NCBI GenBank assembly: GCA_039090855.1
Contig: CM076991.1
Span: 104,110,021 to 104,174,020, forward strand
Direction: 5' to 3'
Source: Macrothele yani
Taxonomy: Eukaryota; Arthropoda; Arachnida; Araneae; Macrothelidae
DNA length: 64,000 nucleotides
In this document: one piece after another, positions 24,143 through 34,865 of the stretch
Position numbering within the stretch: position 1 is the first letter of the stretch
How the letters are laid out: each line of letters begins with the position of its first letter
The notes under the pieces: model-generated
Database searches by the model: none
What the model was told of the DNA's origin: nothing
The model's input: only the letters and a program-made list of their open reading frames with translations
Made by a program: the position numbers and the translations under genes

Positions 24143-24445
24143 GTGTTGGTCAGATGCACTCAACAAACTCCAAAAATAGTCATTTGCACTCAAGAAATTC
24201 GTAAAGGGGTCAGCTGCACTCAAGAAACTCCGAAAATAGTCATTTGCACTCAAGAAATTCGTAAAGGGGTCAGCTGCACTCAAGAAACTCCGAAAATAGT
24301 CATTTGCACTCAAGAAATTCGTAAAGGGGTCAGCTGCACTCAAGAAACTCCAAAAGGGATCAGTTGCACTCACAAAATTCCAAAAAGAGTCAGTTGCAGT
24401 CAAGAAACGCATAAAAGAGTCAGTTGCGTTCACAACCTCTCCTGA
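24143..24445. repeat. 60-bp tandem repeat built of two 30-bp halves
   Basis: The rows at 24181-24240 and 24241-24300 are identical or nearly so, and the third is close. Each 60-bp unit has two related halves, one ending GAAACTCCGAAAATAGTCA and one ending GAAATTCGTAAAGGGGTCA. Degenerate half-units extend to 24445. As 60 is divisible by three, both strands stay open (100 aa plus, 122 aa minus), which is an expected by-product. Confidence 0.9.
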
Positions 24446-24604
24446 TTCATGGGCTAATAGCACTCAAGGAACACGCTACTGCATCTTCCCCCAAGCTTCT
24501 CCCTGGTGAAGGGGTACTGTACTGAAACGCTCCCTCAAAGTCTTTTCCGCTGTTGAAAAATTGCGCTTATGGAGCAAAAAGAACCTGAGGGTATGTATAT
24601 ATAC

Positions 24605-25640
24605 GTACGACATTAATGTCTCTTATATAGGAACCACGTAACTGTTTTCCACTCATTTCCTGTCCAATTTTTGTGTTTATAACGAAGTAAATTTCTCCGT
24701 CATTTTTGGTCTACGCCGGGAATCGAACCCGAGTCCACTTATTCCGGAACAAGTCGCTCTACCTACTGAGCTACGCAGACGTTCATTCTGACTCCTATCT
24801 GCCTTTATGTCGTGTGCGTCCTGCTGGCAGGTACGTCACCCCCCCCCAGGAGGGCCGGTGGCATGGCCCACGGGTCAGCCGTGACCATGAATCGTTGCAG
24901 GCAGCCATCCACTATAGAACGTGCACTTGAGAACTCCCAGTCAATCTGGTGTGTGGAATGCAACGTCACACACATTTATTTTTCGAAGCCCTGGAGAAGG
25001 GATTCTCTTATTTTTCCTATCTCGCGGTGTGGAAATTACATCACACCATTGCGAGATTTTGAACTGTCGGATCATCCGGATAGTTCGGGCGCCATTATAA
25101 CGAAGTAAATTTCTCCGTCATTTTTGGTCTACGCCGGGAATCGAACCCGAGTCCGCCTATTCCGGAACAAGTCGCTCTACCAAGTGAGCTACGCAGACGT
25201 TCATTCTGACTCCTGTCTGCCTTTATGTCGTGTGCGTCCTGCTGGCAGGTACGTCACATGTTCCTAAGCGAACTGGAGGCGTTTCTTCTTGTTCGCTGCA
25301 GATAGCAATGGCTTATGAACAGGCCATCTACCTCTGTAGCCGATACGTTGTAATGTGCCGGGAACTGTACGTTGAGAGGTCATCGGACTTGGTCCCTGCT
25401 TCAGATTATCTCTAATCTGACGAAGTGTTGCCTATCTGTTGGATTGAACAAGTCTGCCTATTCTCACCTCAGCTGGAGCATCCAATAGCCGTTGACGACC
25501 ACACTTCTTGCGATCAGACTCGGTTTCTTGGCTAGTTGTGCACTATCTGTAAACTTTAACAACTTCAGTCCTCGAGAACATTTCACAAGAGCAGCCGTTT
25601 TGCTAACGCTCTCACCATTGTTTCGGGCACCCACTACCGT
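24605..25640 (-). mobile_element. Tc1-like fragment split by TRIM-t copy C
   Basis: The minus strand gives a Tc1 N-terminal half: GTVVGARNNGESVSKTAAL (HTH, near 25640-25580), RLLDAPAEVRIGRLVQ (25480), ATLRQIRDNLKQG (25420), and HKPLLSAANKKKRLQFA (25310). After the TRIM (one TSD removed) it resumes as EHKNWTGNEWKTVTW (24677-24635), leading to the first catalytic Asp, where the fragment stops. The reading is in phase across the TRIM. The C-terminal half and both terminal repeats are missing. Confidence 0.75.
24678..25258 (-). mobile_element. TRIM-t copy C, complete
   Basis: The LTRs are 24678-24840 and 25096-25258 (163 bp, a handful of differences). The PBS TGGCGCCCGAAC lies at 25094-25083, one base from the LTR. 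The 3' LTR is preceded by a G-run purine tract (24841-24850). The TSD TGTT is at 24674-24677 and 25259-25262. The tRNA-like segment in each LTR is nearly the same as in copy A. It interrupts a Tc1 transposase frame that rejoins in phase. Confidence 0.92.
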
Positions 25641-26230
25641 TCCAGGTTCAAAGATCGCGTCTTGTACCGATTATTTCTGGCGCAAAGTTGTTCCTTAGTC
25701 TCTGCATGCCTCCAACGTTTCCGTTCTAGACCGATTCAGCCATTTTGCGTCAGATTTGCTAATGCTCGAACCATTGTTTCGGGCACCCATGATCGTTCCA
25801 GGTTCAAAGATCGTGTCCTGTACCGACTCTTTCTCGCGCAATGTAGTTTTTTAGTCTCTTCCTAACTTCAGCGTTCCCATTCTACGCCGATTTAGCCATT
25901 TTGCGTCAGATTTGCTAATGCTCGCACCATTGTTTCCGGCACCCACGATCGTTCAATGTTCAAAGATGGCGTCCTGTACCGACAATTTCTGGCGCAATGC
26001 AGTTCATTAGTCTCTTCTTGCCTTCAGCGTTCCCATTCTATACCGATTCAGCCATTTTGTGTCAGATTTGCTAAAGCTCGCACCAATGTTTCGGGCACCC
26101 ACGATCGTTCCAGGTTCAAAGATCGCGTCTTGTACCGACAATTTCTGGCGCAATGTAGTTTATTAGTCTGCATGCCTTCAGCGTTACCATTCTATACCGA
26201 TTCAGCCATTTGGCGTCAGCATCATCTGCG
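25600..26230. repeat. 156-bp tandem repeat derived from a Tc1 N-terminal region
   Basis: The core CCATTGTTTCGGGCACCCA recurs at 25615, 25771, 25927 and 26083, an exact 156-bp spacing. The minus strand of each unit encodes FEPGTIVGARNNGSSISK, which is the helix-turn-helix start of the adjacent Tc1 fragment. The first unit runs into the Tc1 reading frame. The unit is 52 codons long, so frames stay partly open. Confidence 0.88.
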
Positions 26231-26300
26231 AGATCACTATTTTTCCTGAAATGGTCTGGTGGTCATAAAAATTTGGCCACTCACTTTAAATGTTTACAGT

Positions 26301-26442
26301 TATAACGTACAAGTTTCTCAGCGCCGGGTATCGAACTCGGGTTCCGGAGTAAGTTGCTCTCCCAACTGAGCTAGGCGGACATGGGCTCTCACTGCTATCT
26401 TCCTTTATCTCGTGTGCGTCGTGAGGGAGCAGGCACGTCACA
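26301..26442 (-). mobile_element. TRIM-t copy E, solo LTR
   Basis: A single 142-bp LTR of the subfamily seen at 33068: in element orientation TGTGACGTGCC at the start and CGTTATA at the end, with the tRNA-like boxes (GAGCTNGGCGGA strand complement; TCGAACTCGGG as B-box complement). The 4-bp flanks (CAGT, AAGC) do not match, so it is old or rearranged. It probably arose by LTR-LTR recombination. Confidence 0.75.
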
Positions 26443-27753
26443 AAGCGTTTTTGTAAACTTAAACATTTCGCGTCATCTGGTAGATGAATGCGTTTGCTTT
26501 ACTTCTGGTTTTTCTCCTGTTGGAGTCAATGCTCCAGAATTACAGATTCGCTAATGAGGAATAATTAAAAAAAGTTACATCTAATTTTATATTATACTCA
26601 TTAATTCTTTGATTATTGTAACAGTTGCCACATAATGATTTGTTTTCTGTCAGCAACTTACATCCGTTTTTGCTTTAACGATTTTCTGAGACTCCTCGCA
26701 GCTCGTTTCATGGTTTACTTACTTTGATTGCATTTATTCCATTGTTTTCCACATATTTTTCTTGAAAGCCACCTGCGTTACATCCATCAAATTCAGTCTT
26801 CACGGCCGTTACCGTTACGGAAGCAATTTCGGCACGCTTCTTTAAGTAACAGTGTAACCCAGCCCAAAGAACCAACTCCTATTACAACCACCTCCCTCTT
26901 TTTCTTCCCGGGGAACTATTGTCTCTCCTCTGACCAGGCGAAACGCCCGTCACAGAATTATTTGTTATGGCTATCATTTGCCCAGTGACTCGGACGGGCA
27001 CAGTGATCAATAATCCGCCGGTTGACAATGGTTGAAACAAAGAAAAAAAGGAACAAAAAACGTGTCCTCCCTGTAGGAAGACTTTACTGTGAAAACATGA
27101 AGAACGTAGCCTAGCTAAATGAAAGGGTTTTCTTTGCCATCCATAAATTCTGCGGATTTCCTCTTATTTGGTCTTTTGTGTCTGTATTGAAAGAGGAGAC
27201 GATTCATTATCTTGTGTTATGGTCAACAGTCAATAAAGACTTCGTAGAAAAGCAGCTTTGGACAATGCCATTGCTTCAAGTGATGATGTATGATCTTTTA
27301 TTGATGTGTTGTGGATGAAACAACGCTTGATGCCCCAAAAGGAACAACGATGGCATTCTCTCCTTTATTATTACTACGATTTTTATTTGTTTGGCATATA
27401 TTTTTGTCTTTATTCTCGATAACACAATAATTACGAGAATCAAAATGATGTGATTTCTCACAGTTCAGTGCTAAATTCTTGTTGCAGAAAGATTAGAAAC
27501 ATATGAAAACGTATAAAAATATTTACAGTTTGTTCTGAAAAAGGGCACCTCAGTAGAAAATGAAAATATAATGATTGTTTTTTCAAATTCTACTCTGCAT
27601 ATATTCTTTTCAATATTTTGGTAAATATTAAAAACTTACAATATAGAGGTTAAAGAAGAGATTCAGGGTTACAGAAATTGAATGTTGCTTAAGCAAAAAG
27701 CTTTTCATCTGTATGCCACTGTCCTTGGAGTCTTATCAGTTTAACTGCTGATA
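26443..27753. other. No recognisable gene
   Basis: AT-rich, short frames only. No terminal repeats, tRNA-like boxes or transposase motifs seen. Confidence 0.4.
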
Positions 27754-28518
27754 AGAGGGAGGGTTATAACAAAAGTTCTGCACACGTTAATCTAATCCGG
27801 AAGCGGGTGATTCAATTGGGAAAATGATTGCGTCATATCAAGGTCAGACTCTCAGCAACGCAGTGGTGTCAGAACGATGTGCTATCATTCGCTGTGTGGA
27901 CGTGGGAAAGTTTGGAAAGGGAAGCATGCAGCTCCTCAGGCCGTGTCATGGCTTTAGACCAGCACTCGTACTTGAAAACAGAAACTTTGCGGGAAAAATT
28001 CCGACACAGATCCACACTGCCTTTCAAGAAGTTTATAAGCAAGGAACTGTTGATCGAAGAACAACTTCTTTCTGAGGACAAAGTTGAGACCGAAAATTCG
28101 TCAAAATAGCCCCCAACATTTTGGAAGCGAGAGCGATCTTGCTGCATGACACTGCATCGTGTCATGGTGCAGTGCTTGTACGGGGACTTTTATCGAAATA
28201 TTGCTGGGACACTTTATCCTACCCACCATACAGCCCTGATCTCAGCCCACCCAACTTTGATCTTTTCCCAGATTTAAAAAATTCGGCTCCGTGTCATCCG
28301 CTACGAATCGCTGGGCGAACTGTTATTGAACGTGACCTGAGTAATACGACAGATAAACAAAGATGACATACTACGGGGCATCCAAGACCTACTTCACCGT
28401 TGGCAAGCTGTCGTTAGCAGCTGAGGGAAGTACATTGAACGGCAATAAGTTTGTTTTCTCTGTTAGTTACATTTTTATCAAAAATGGGCAGTGTGCAGAA
28501 CTTTTGTTAGGACCCCCG
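27754..28518 (+). mobile_element. mariner deletion derivative
   Basis: The terminal inverted repeats share AACAAAAGTTCTGCACAC (27768-27785) and its complement (28490-28507). TA lies at 27752-27753 and 28519-28520. The length of 765 bp is well below the 1.3 kb of a full mariner, so an internal segment is deleted. The retained 3' part encodes ILLHDTASCHGAVLV (second catalytic Asp) and PPYSPDLSPPNFDLFPDLK (the mariner D34D signature), then GKYIERQ near the stop. It cannot make transposase. Confidence 0.82.
28121..28366 (+). pseudogene. mariner transposase C-terminal fragment
   Basis: An 81-aa frame with the HDTASCH block (family HDNARPH) and YPPYSPDLSPPNFDLFPDLK, which contains the third catalytic Asp position, here Asn (P-N-F-D instead of the usual S/C-D-F). 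The N-terminal half and first Asp are deleted or frameshifted. It lies within the 765-bp mariner derivative. Confidence 0.8.
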
Positions 28519-28574
28519 TACTCATAATTTCATGACTTTACATTGTTGAAGATACCTTCACACTTCTGGATATA

Positions 28575-28789
28575 TCTTTTTTTCTATTATTGAAGGTTTA
28601 ACGACCACCGTGAGCAACACAATGGGCTATAAGCAATGGCCGTCGTTAATTTATGGTCACTGGCTCCAGGGAATGGACAGAACCAATGTCATAAGACAAA
28701 CATCCATACCTCACCGGGATTCGAACCCTGACCCTTCGCGGACAAATGGTCATAAGCCAGCGCTTAGACGACTGCGCCACCTGGGCGGC
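28575..28789 (-). mobile_element. SINE-1 copy, diverged
   Basis: In minus orientation the tRNA-like head (GCCCAGGTGGCGCAGTCG-type) and B-box (GGTTCGAATCC complement at 28719-28729) are recognisable. The body has several substitutions and a short deletion. The tail is a broken T-rich stretch. GATACCTTC occurs at both sides (28549 and 28791), but its distance from the left end makes the TSD uncertain. Confidence 0.8.
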
Positions 28790-28957
28790 GGAGATACCTT
28801 CAAAGTTTCATGTTTATATCTTGCAGAAAATATCTTTTACAGTATTACTCTTTTAGTTGCTGAAAATATCTTTAGAGTCTCGTTGCTTTACTTGCTAAGG
28901 ATATCTTCACGATTTCGTACCTTTACATTGTTATAGTTATACTCACAGCATAATTCC

Positions 28958-29270
28958 GGGGCGCGGGTGGCCTAGTGGTGAACTTTCGTGACTGCCACGG
29001 AGAAGACCTCGGGTTCGATCCCAGGCAGGGCGAACGCTCGAACCACTAAATATCCGCAGTGCGACGGATGGGCACATTAAGCCGTCGGGCCCCGGGTACT
29101 GGCCATCTGGTAATAAATAAGGGCGTCTTCCTCCCCCTTTCTACCTCGCTTCCGTATCACTTTCCTATCGGGCACTCTAGCCCAAATCTCCTAGCTTCCT
29201 ATTTCAAAAGGTTGTTTAGGACCTGGGATCACTCCCTTTTAAAAATCCTCTACATATGATCTAATCATAT
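28958..29270 (+). mobile_element. SINE-3 copy (second tRNA-derived family)
   Basis: The tRNA-like head GGGGCGCGGGTGGCCTAGTGG (first 20 bases: A-box GTGGCCTAGTGG) has B-box GGTTCGATCCC (29009-29019), followed by a 240-bp body unrelated to SINE-1. A 16-bp TSD with one mismatch, CTCACAGCATAATTCC and CTCACAGGATAATTCC, lies at 28942-28957 and 29271-29286. The 3' end is a CATATGATC-type repeat rather than poly-A. Confidence 0.85.
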
Positions 29271-30289
29271 CTCACAGGATAATTCCTCTATACTGCTGAA
29301 GAAGTTTCCCCAGATTTCTTGACATATATCGATGAAGCTATCCATAGGGTTTAATTCCTTTACCTGCTGAAGATGTCCTCAAAATTTCATACGTCTTCTT
29401 TGCTGAAAATATCTTCCCAAGTTTGAACCTATATACTGCATATTGCTGAATATATCTTTAAACTTCTATATTTTTACTTTGCCGAAAATATCTTTCTATT
29501 ATCGTTCTTTTGATTGTGAAGATATTCTCACAATTTTATTCTTTTACATTTCCGGAAATATTCTCATGGGCAATTGCGGAAGATCCCTCACAATTTCATT
29601 CTTTGTTGAAAATATCATCACAAAGGTAACTACTGAAGATACCCTTACTCAATTTTATTTTTTTATGTATTGCTGAAAATATCCTCACAGCTGATTGCTG
29701 GAAATATTTTCGGATTATTTTTATATTGCTAAATATATCCTTAGAGTATTTATCCTTTACATGCTAAACATGTACCCTCAGAAATTCATGCCACTATATT
29801 GCTGAAGTAATTTCCCAAGTTTCATATTTATGTATTGCCAAAGATATCCTTAGAGCTTCATTCCTTTGTTATGTGTTTTCTGAACATATTATCATAATTT
29901 CATACTCTTACTTTACACTGTTGTTGATATACTCACAGTTTCATACACTAAGCATGCTAAATATCATCACAATTCCATCGCTTGTCATCGCTGAAGATCT
30001 CTTCATAATTACGTAGTAGCTTTATGTTGCTGAAAGTATCGTCCGTTTCACGCTTCAATGCTAATGAAAAACACTTTATAGATATTAAAACAATTTAGCA
30101 CGAACATACACTGAAGAGCAATTGAATTAGAGAAACCTGTCTAGTAACGTGTAGCACCACCTTTCGCCCTGATGACGGCGGCGATTCGTCACGTCATGGA
30201 CTCGACTAGACACTGGAAGCGTTGGGAAGCCATACGGATCCATGACCACTGAACAAGCTCCCACAGTTAACGAAGGTTTGATGGAGGGG

Positions 30290-30351
30290 GTCAGAGCCTC
30301 AAACATCTCTCTCGATGGCAGAGAGATGTTTGAGGCTCTGACTCGCTTCCT
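30290..30351. repeat. Perfect 23-bp palindrome arms plus a 9-bp inverted repeat
   Basis: GTCAGAGCCTCAAACATCTC(TCT) at 30290-30312 is the exact complement of 30320-30342 with a 7-base loop. Immediately beyond, TCGCTTCCT (30343-30351) is complemented by AGGAAGCGA at 30361-30369. Read on the transposase strand, one segment is complementary to both of its neighbours, as expected from a template-switch event. Confidence 0.9.
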
Positions 30352-30791
30352 AGCTGGCCAAGGAAGCGAGGTCACTTCGGTGGAGTGTTCATCCAACCAT
30401 TCGGATACAATTCGGGAGCGATGGCACGCTGCATTGTCTTGTTGCAGGATGAGGTCCCCAGTGGGATGTTGAAGACGCACAAACGGAAGCAAATGGTCGT
30501 CCAGGATATCCCAGCAACGTTGACCAGTGAGGATGATGTCACACGTACCAGGGATCCCATTTCAGTCCACGTAAACAGTCCCCAGACGAGAATGCCACCC
30601 CCACCAGCTTGAAGATTACCCTTCTGGCAAGGAGGATCCATCGCTTCATATGGTTTGCCGTACTCGTATCCCTGCCATCTGCATGTACCAACGTGAATCT
30701 CGACTCATCAGTCCAGGTAACATTTTTTCACATGTCTAGGGTCCAGTGGCGATGCTCCCGCGCCCATGCTAATCATTTGCACCCTCTGATG

Positions 30792-31008
30792 ATTTTTTTT
30801 TTGATTGGAGGTTTAACGAACACCGTGAGCAACTCAATGGGCAATACGCAGTCGCCCGTCTCTAATTTAGGGTCACTGGTTCCAGGTAAGGGAGAGAGCC
30901 AGTGCCGTAAGACAAATACAACATCCATGCCTCACAGGGATTCGAACCCGGACCCCTTTCGGACGAATGATCAGAGGCCATCGCTTAGACCACTGCGCCA
31001 CCGGGGTG
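30792..31008 (-). mobile_element. SINE-1 copy inside a Tc1 transposase gene
   Basis: Full tRNA-like head (GGTGGCGCAGTGGTCTAAGC complement at 30984-31003), body and short A-tail. The TSD ACCCTCTGATG and ACCCTGTGATG (10 of 11) is at 30781-30791 and 31009-31019. Removing it restores the order of the Tc1 domains. Confidence 0.92.
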
Positions 31009-31929
31009 ACCCTGTGATGTGCGGTCAGCAGCAGTACCCTCGTGGGACGATGGCTTCTATACCCCATAGCGAGGAGATGGTTCTGGATGGTGTGGCTGCT
31101 TACACGTTTTTGTGCAACAGCGTTAAATTGCCGAGTGATTTCTTGCACTGTGGCCCGTCTATCCGCTGTTACAATGCGAGCTAGCAGACGACGACCCCGC
31201 TCATCCACACGCTGTTGCCCACGGCAGTTGGTCCTTGTAGGGATGGTTTTACCGGATTCGATGTACTCACGGTGCACCCGTGACACAGTGGCTCGTGAAA
31301 ATCCCAGTGCCTGCACGACTTCAGGGATGGAGGGACCCATTCGTCGGGACCCGACAATTTGCCCACGATCAAATGCCCTAAGATCCTTCGTCTTACCCAT
31401 ATTGTGTCCGATTCTTACTGATTCGCGTCGCATCACTCCTTATATTGTCGGATCGCTGCCTACGTCATGTCGTTTCCGTTTACAGGGCCGCCCACAGCGC
31501 CACATTTGCATAACGCCAGCTGTCTCTAATTCAATTGCTCTTCAGTGTAGATCCGCTGTTCTGTAGACACTTGTTGAATTCAGGTGTATTAGTATCTCCA
31601 GCAGAAAAGTCATTTTTCTTTGCAAAAAAATCCCCAGAGTCATACAGTTTCAGAGGAAGCCAAGTGCTATCATTACACGAAACCCTAGCATACTGATCAA
31701 AAGGTGCGGAATCACTGACACAGCTTTACTAAGAAAAGTTTCTGTGGGTGATTTATGAATTTCCTCGCTGAATAACATGGAACTGCAAGTCAAAAGATGT
31801 GCGAGATTAGTGCTAACCATGAATATCATTAGTTCTTCTGACAGCTAACAACACGAAAACCTATCTGGATATTAACTTGGAGCTTTTTTCAGATTACACT
31901 TGTGAGCTAAGTGTTTATGAACCCCGTGT

Positions 31930-32400
31930 GCCCGAGTGTACATGCCCTACAGCATGTAGTAGTAACGCCACCAATTGGCGCATAAAAGATGCTGATGGCA
32001 CGAGTAGAGTGCGTCACTCCACAGATACGAAGACAGTGCAATGGGGAAAGGTGAGGACTTAGCGGAAGTTCAGCGAGAAATGATCTTCCGCACGACGAAG
32101 TCGATGTCAAACGTCTCAGCAAACACACACATTGTTGGCTCTTCAAGGTCCGCCTTAATGGAGGTGTGGCGGAAGTAGTCCAAGAAAGGAACACACATCC
32201 AAGTAAAGTGCTCGAAAGAAGAGAACACTGCTGTTTGACACTCACGGTTAACGCTGATTGGCATATGCTTCCGGGGATAACAAATGGCTCACGATGCCTA
32301 CAAACGCACTTGCCGAGGTACTTAAAGTTGGTGGCCCTTTCATGTTCCTATGTTGACCAACCGTCATCGAAATTTTCTTCTGCAGTAGGCATGAGAGCAA
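31930..32400 (+). mobile_element. Tc1-like 5' fragment
   Basis: ATG at 32042 opens MGKGEDLAEVQREMIF, matching the Tc1 start M-G-K-x-x-D-L-x-x-x-Q-R/K-G-M-I-V. It continues as a helix-turn-helix (SSRSALMEVWRK, then a stop where the family has W, then SKKGTH). The sequence decays after about 32300. No catalytic domain and no convincing terminal repeat are present. Confidence 0.6.
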
Positions 32401-32439
32401 TTTCATCGAACATATTTTTACGGGGTGGGTGGCTAAAGA

Positions 32440-32655
32440 CAACGGCAGTACTCTATGGGCTATAAGCAGTCCATATCCCTAATTCAGTGCTACTGATGCC
32501 ACGGAAGAGAGAGAGAGAGAGAGAGAAAGAAAGAGGGGCAGTACCGTAAAAAAATCACCATCCATGCTTCATTCTGCACTCAAACCAGGGGTAGTCTTGG
32601 ACGAACGGTCAGAAGCCAGCGCCTCAGATCACTCGACCACAGGGGAGGCTGACTG
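32440..32655 (-). mobile_element. SINE-1 copy, strongly diverged
   Basis: The body phrases GGGCTATAAGCAGTC, TCCCTAATTCAG, GCAGTACCGTAA and CCATCCATGC match SINE-1 in order. A (GA)n expansion (32504-32524) sits in the body. The tRNA-like head is degenerate. An old copy. Confidence 0.65.
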
Positions 32656-33067
32656 GACATTAGACAACTGGAAATGAATTTGCAAATTCTAGGTTCGAGC
32701 TTCAAAAGTCCATATTCGAAGCCGCGAGGGTTAGATTGCAAGTTGGACGGAAATAGGTCGGCAGCGAATATATTATTGTATGAAGATTGTGCTCATGGAC
32801 GTTACTCTACTCCGAGTCAGATTAAGAATGTTCTATTTTAGAAGATAGGATAGTCGATTCACAGCATCTCCAGAGGAAGGCAAGAACGGTATCAATGCGC
32901 CTCACAATTTTCCGTGCCCTTGATGTTATGCAGTATTGCCTCACAGATCTCCCATTCACGTCCGTACTCCGAGTAAACGTTTACCTTAAGGCTGCTTAAA
33001 TACAGCCATCCTGGCATTTGAATTTATTGTCCCTGTGTTGTGAATGAAGTCTTCCTATTCCTTCAAC

Positions 33068-33630
33068 TGTGACGTACCTGCACCGCAGGACGCACACGAG
33101 ATAAAGGCAGATAGCAGTGAGAGCACATATCCGCCTAGCTCAGTTGGGAGAGCGACTTACTCCGGAGTGAGGGGATCTGGGTTCGACGCCCGGCGTGGAC
33201 AAACTTGTGCGTTATATTGGATCACGAACTTCCACGACGACCCGGCTGTTAAGTTTCTTGCAATGATGTAATGTTCTTTCCTCACGGTGAGACAGGAAAA
33301 ATGAGAATCCCTTCTTCAGTGCTTCGAAACAATAAATCAGTGGGATGTTACGTTCCACACACCAAATTGTCTGGGATTTCTCAAATGCACGTTCTTCATG
33401 GGATGACTGCCTACAACGATACATGGTCCCGGCTAACCCGTGGGACATGCTCCTGGCCCTCTTTTTGAAGGGGAGGTGGGAGGTGTGACGTGCCTGCACC
33501 GCAGGACGCACATGAGATAAAGGCAGATAGCAGTGAGCGCACATGTCCGCGTAGCTCAGTTGGGAGAGCGGCTTACTCCAGTGTGAGGGGACCCAGATTT
33601 GTTGCCCGGCACGGACAAACTTGCGTTATA
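33068..33630 (+). mobile_element. TRIM-t copy D, complete, second subfamily
   Basis: LTRs 33068-33216 (149 bp) and 33484-33630 (147 bp) start TGTGACGTRCCTGCACCGC and end GCGTTATA. Two bases into the core is TGGATCACGAAC (33218-33229), a mutated form of the family PBS. The purine tract GAAGGGGAGGTGGGAGG (33467-33483) abuts the 3' LTR. Flanks CAAC (33064-33067) and CAAT (33631-33634) match at three of four bases. Each LTR contains a tRNA-like segment (GTAGCTCAGTTGGGAGAGC). The core shares blocks such as GAGAATCCCTTCT with copies A, B, C and G. Confidence 0.85.
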
Positions 33631-33634
33631 CAAT

Positions 33635-34528
33635 CCCGTACATTTCCCTCCAAGTTTGATTTCCCAGGTTGAGAGTCGGTGCCCGAAAGTGCGAGGCTCT
33701 TGATTGAGTATCTGCTTTTGTTCAAATCTACTGTATAATCCGCTTATGACGATCATGTGTTTAACGCGATCAAGGATTTTACGAGCAAAACAGGAACTGC
33801 GTTTGGTTATAATGTTTATTCAAAGCGACGAGGGTGAGAATAAATATCAGCAATGCAGCTATAAAATTTATTTCAATAAAAATAGGGAACATAGAGTAGC
33901 ATCATTTTTCAACATAGTGTACTTGCGTTTCAGCTCATCGCTGCAAAGGCTTCTTTATGCTCTCAGATAAAAATGTTTTCGACTGATCAGCCCGCCATGT
34001 ATACATCGCTTCCTTCAGTTCTTGGTCAGAGGTAAATCGACGACCTTTAAGGCCTCTCTGACTAGACCAAATAGGAAATAGAGCAATGTTTAATTTGCAA
34101 ACGATTTGCCACTTCATCAATACTCACTGGTCTGTCTAACATGTCACGTACGCGCTCAATGTTGTCGTTAGTTGTGGTTGTGAAAAACTGTTCTCGTACC
34201 GTGTCTCGATGGATTTCAGCTCCTGATGCACCATCAGACTATAAAGAAAACTGATCACTGAACGCTGCTTTTCTTTGGTGGAAACGGAAAGCGGAGAGGT
34301 CACGACAGCGACAATGGAATTGACCTAGCAACTTTGAGCCTGGGCAGCAGTGATGAGACGGCAACATGGCCTAGCGTTGCACGTAAAAACGACAGTGTTG
34401 TCAATAGAAACACAAATACAACTTACCGTATTGCGGATAATTATTGACTCATCTTCGTAATTTGATCGTTTTTAACGAAAAATTTTTTTAATGAAATACC
34501 CCGATTTAACGAGGAAGAGAAAAGCTTA
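33635..34528. other. Possible decayed Tc1/mariner sequence; no clear gene
   Basis: The minus strand near 34130-34000 shows RKCQNVCKLN-type scraps and a SRGLKGRRFTS stretch, suggestive of a decayed transposase but too weak to assign. Otherwise AT-rich. Confidence 0.3.
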
Positions 34529-34865
34529 TACACTGGCATGCTAAAAGCCATAGGATACGTACCTAGTATCTTGGAGAACTTCCTCTACCCCGATGAAGTG
34601 CAGCAACTCGACGTGGCATCGATCCCACGAGTGGCCGGAAGACTTCTGGAGAGATGTTGAGCCATGCGGTCTGAGCATCCGCCCACAGTTTTAAATGTTT
34701 TTTAACTTTGAGTTCCCTGGTATTTGTGGATGCCAGATCTTGGGTGTGAATCAGAGTTGGATCCGGACGTCCCATAACTGAACCCGACCCGATCCGGAAC
34801 CGTACTTGACCCTGACAAATTTGCTTTGAACTATAAATTCGAAACTCAATTTATATATATATATA

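Larger units (their letters stand above)
28521..30045. repeat. Degenerate ~55-60-bp tandem array with two SINE insertions
   Basis: A loosely conserved phrase, TTTCATTCCTTTACATTGCTGAAGATATCCTCACA-like (written here as a description, with many variants), recurs across the interval at about 55-60 bp. Two SINEs (28575-28789 and 28958-29270) are inserted in it. Units are strongly diverged, so this is an old array. Confidence 0.65.
30143..31436 (-). pseudogene. Tc1-family transposase, split by a SINE and by a palindrome
   Basis: Frame 31436-31015 carries both helix-turn-helix domains (FDRGQIVGSRRMG; RLLARIVTADRRATVQEI). After the SINE, the catalytic part has GGGGILVWGLFTW (30590), IPLGTSSCNKTMQRA, in which the second-Asp block (normally QQDNA) reads frameshifted, and LPWPA (30365). 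The SPDLNPIEHLWDE block with the catalytic Glu has been replaced by an inverted copy of neighbouring sequence. The C-terminus resumes in another frame as LWELVQWSWIRMASQ to KGGATRY. It is inactive for three independent reasons. Confidence 0.85.
30109..31547 (-). mobile_element. Tc1-like element containing a SINE-1
   Basis: The ends CACTGAAGAGCAATTGAATT and its complement are near-perfect over about 28 bp, with TA at 30107-30108 and 31548-31549. The minus strand encodes a Tc1 transposase: the N-terminus MGKTKDLRAFDRGQI begins near 31398, the first domain reaches MGYRSHRPTRVLLL near 31040, then a SINE interrupts, then the catalytic domain follows to GGATRY near 30143. An inverted duplication disrupts the frame at 30290-30351. 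Confidence 0.92.

Noticed and set aside
24143..24445. CRISPR-like array
   Set aside because: Units are contiguous without unique spacers, and the DNA is eukaryotic. It is a plain tandem repeat.
26301..26442. Third SINE family
   Set aside because: The tRNA-like boxes and ends match the TRIM-t LTRs (TGTGACG...CGTTATA) and there is no A-tail, so it is a solo LTR.
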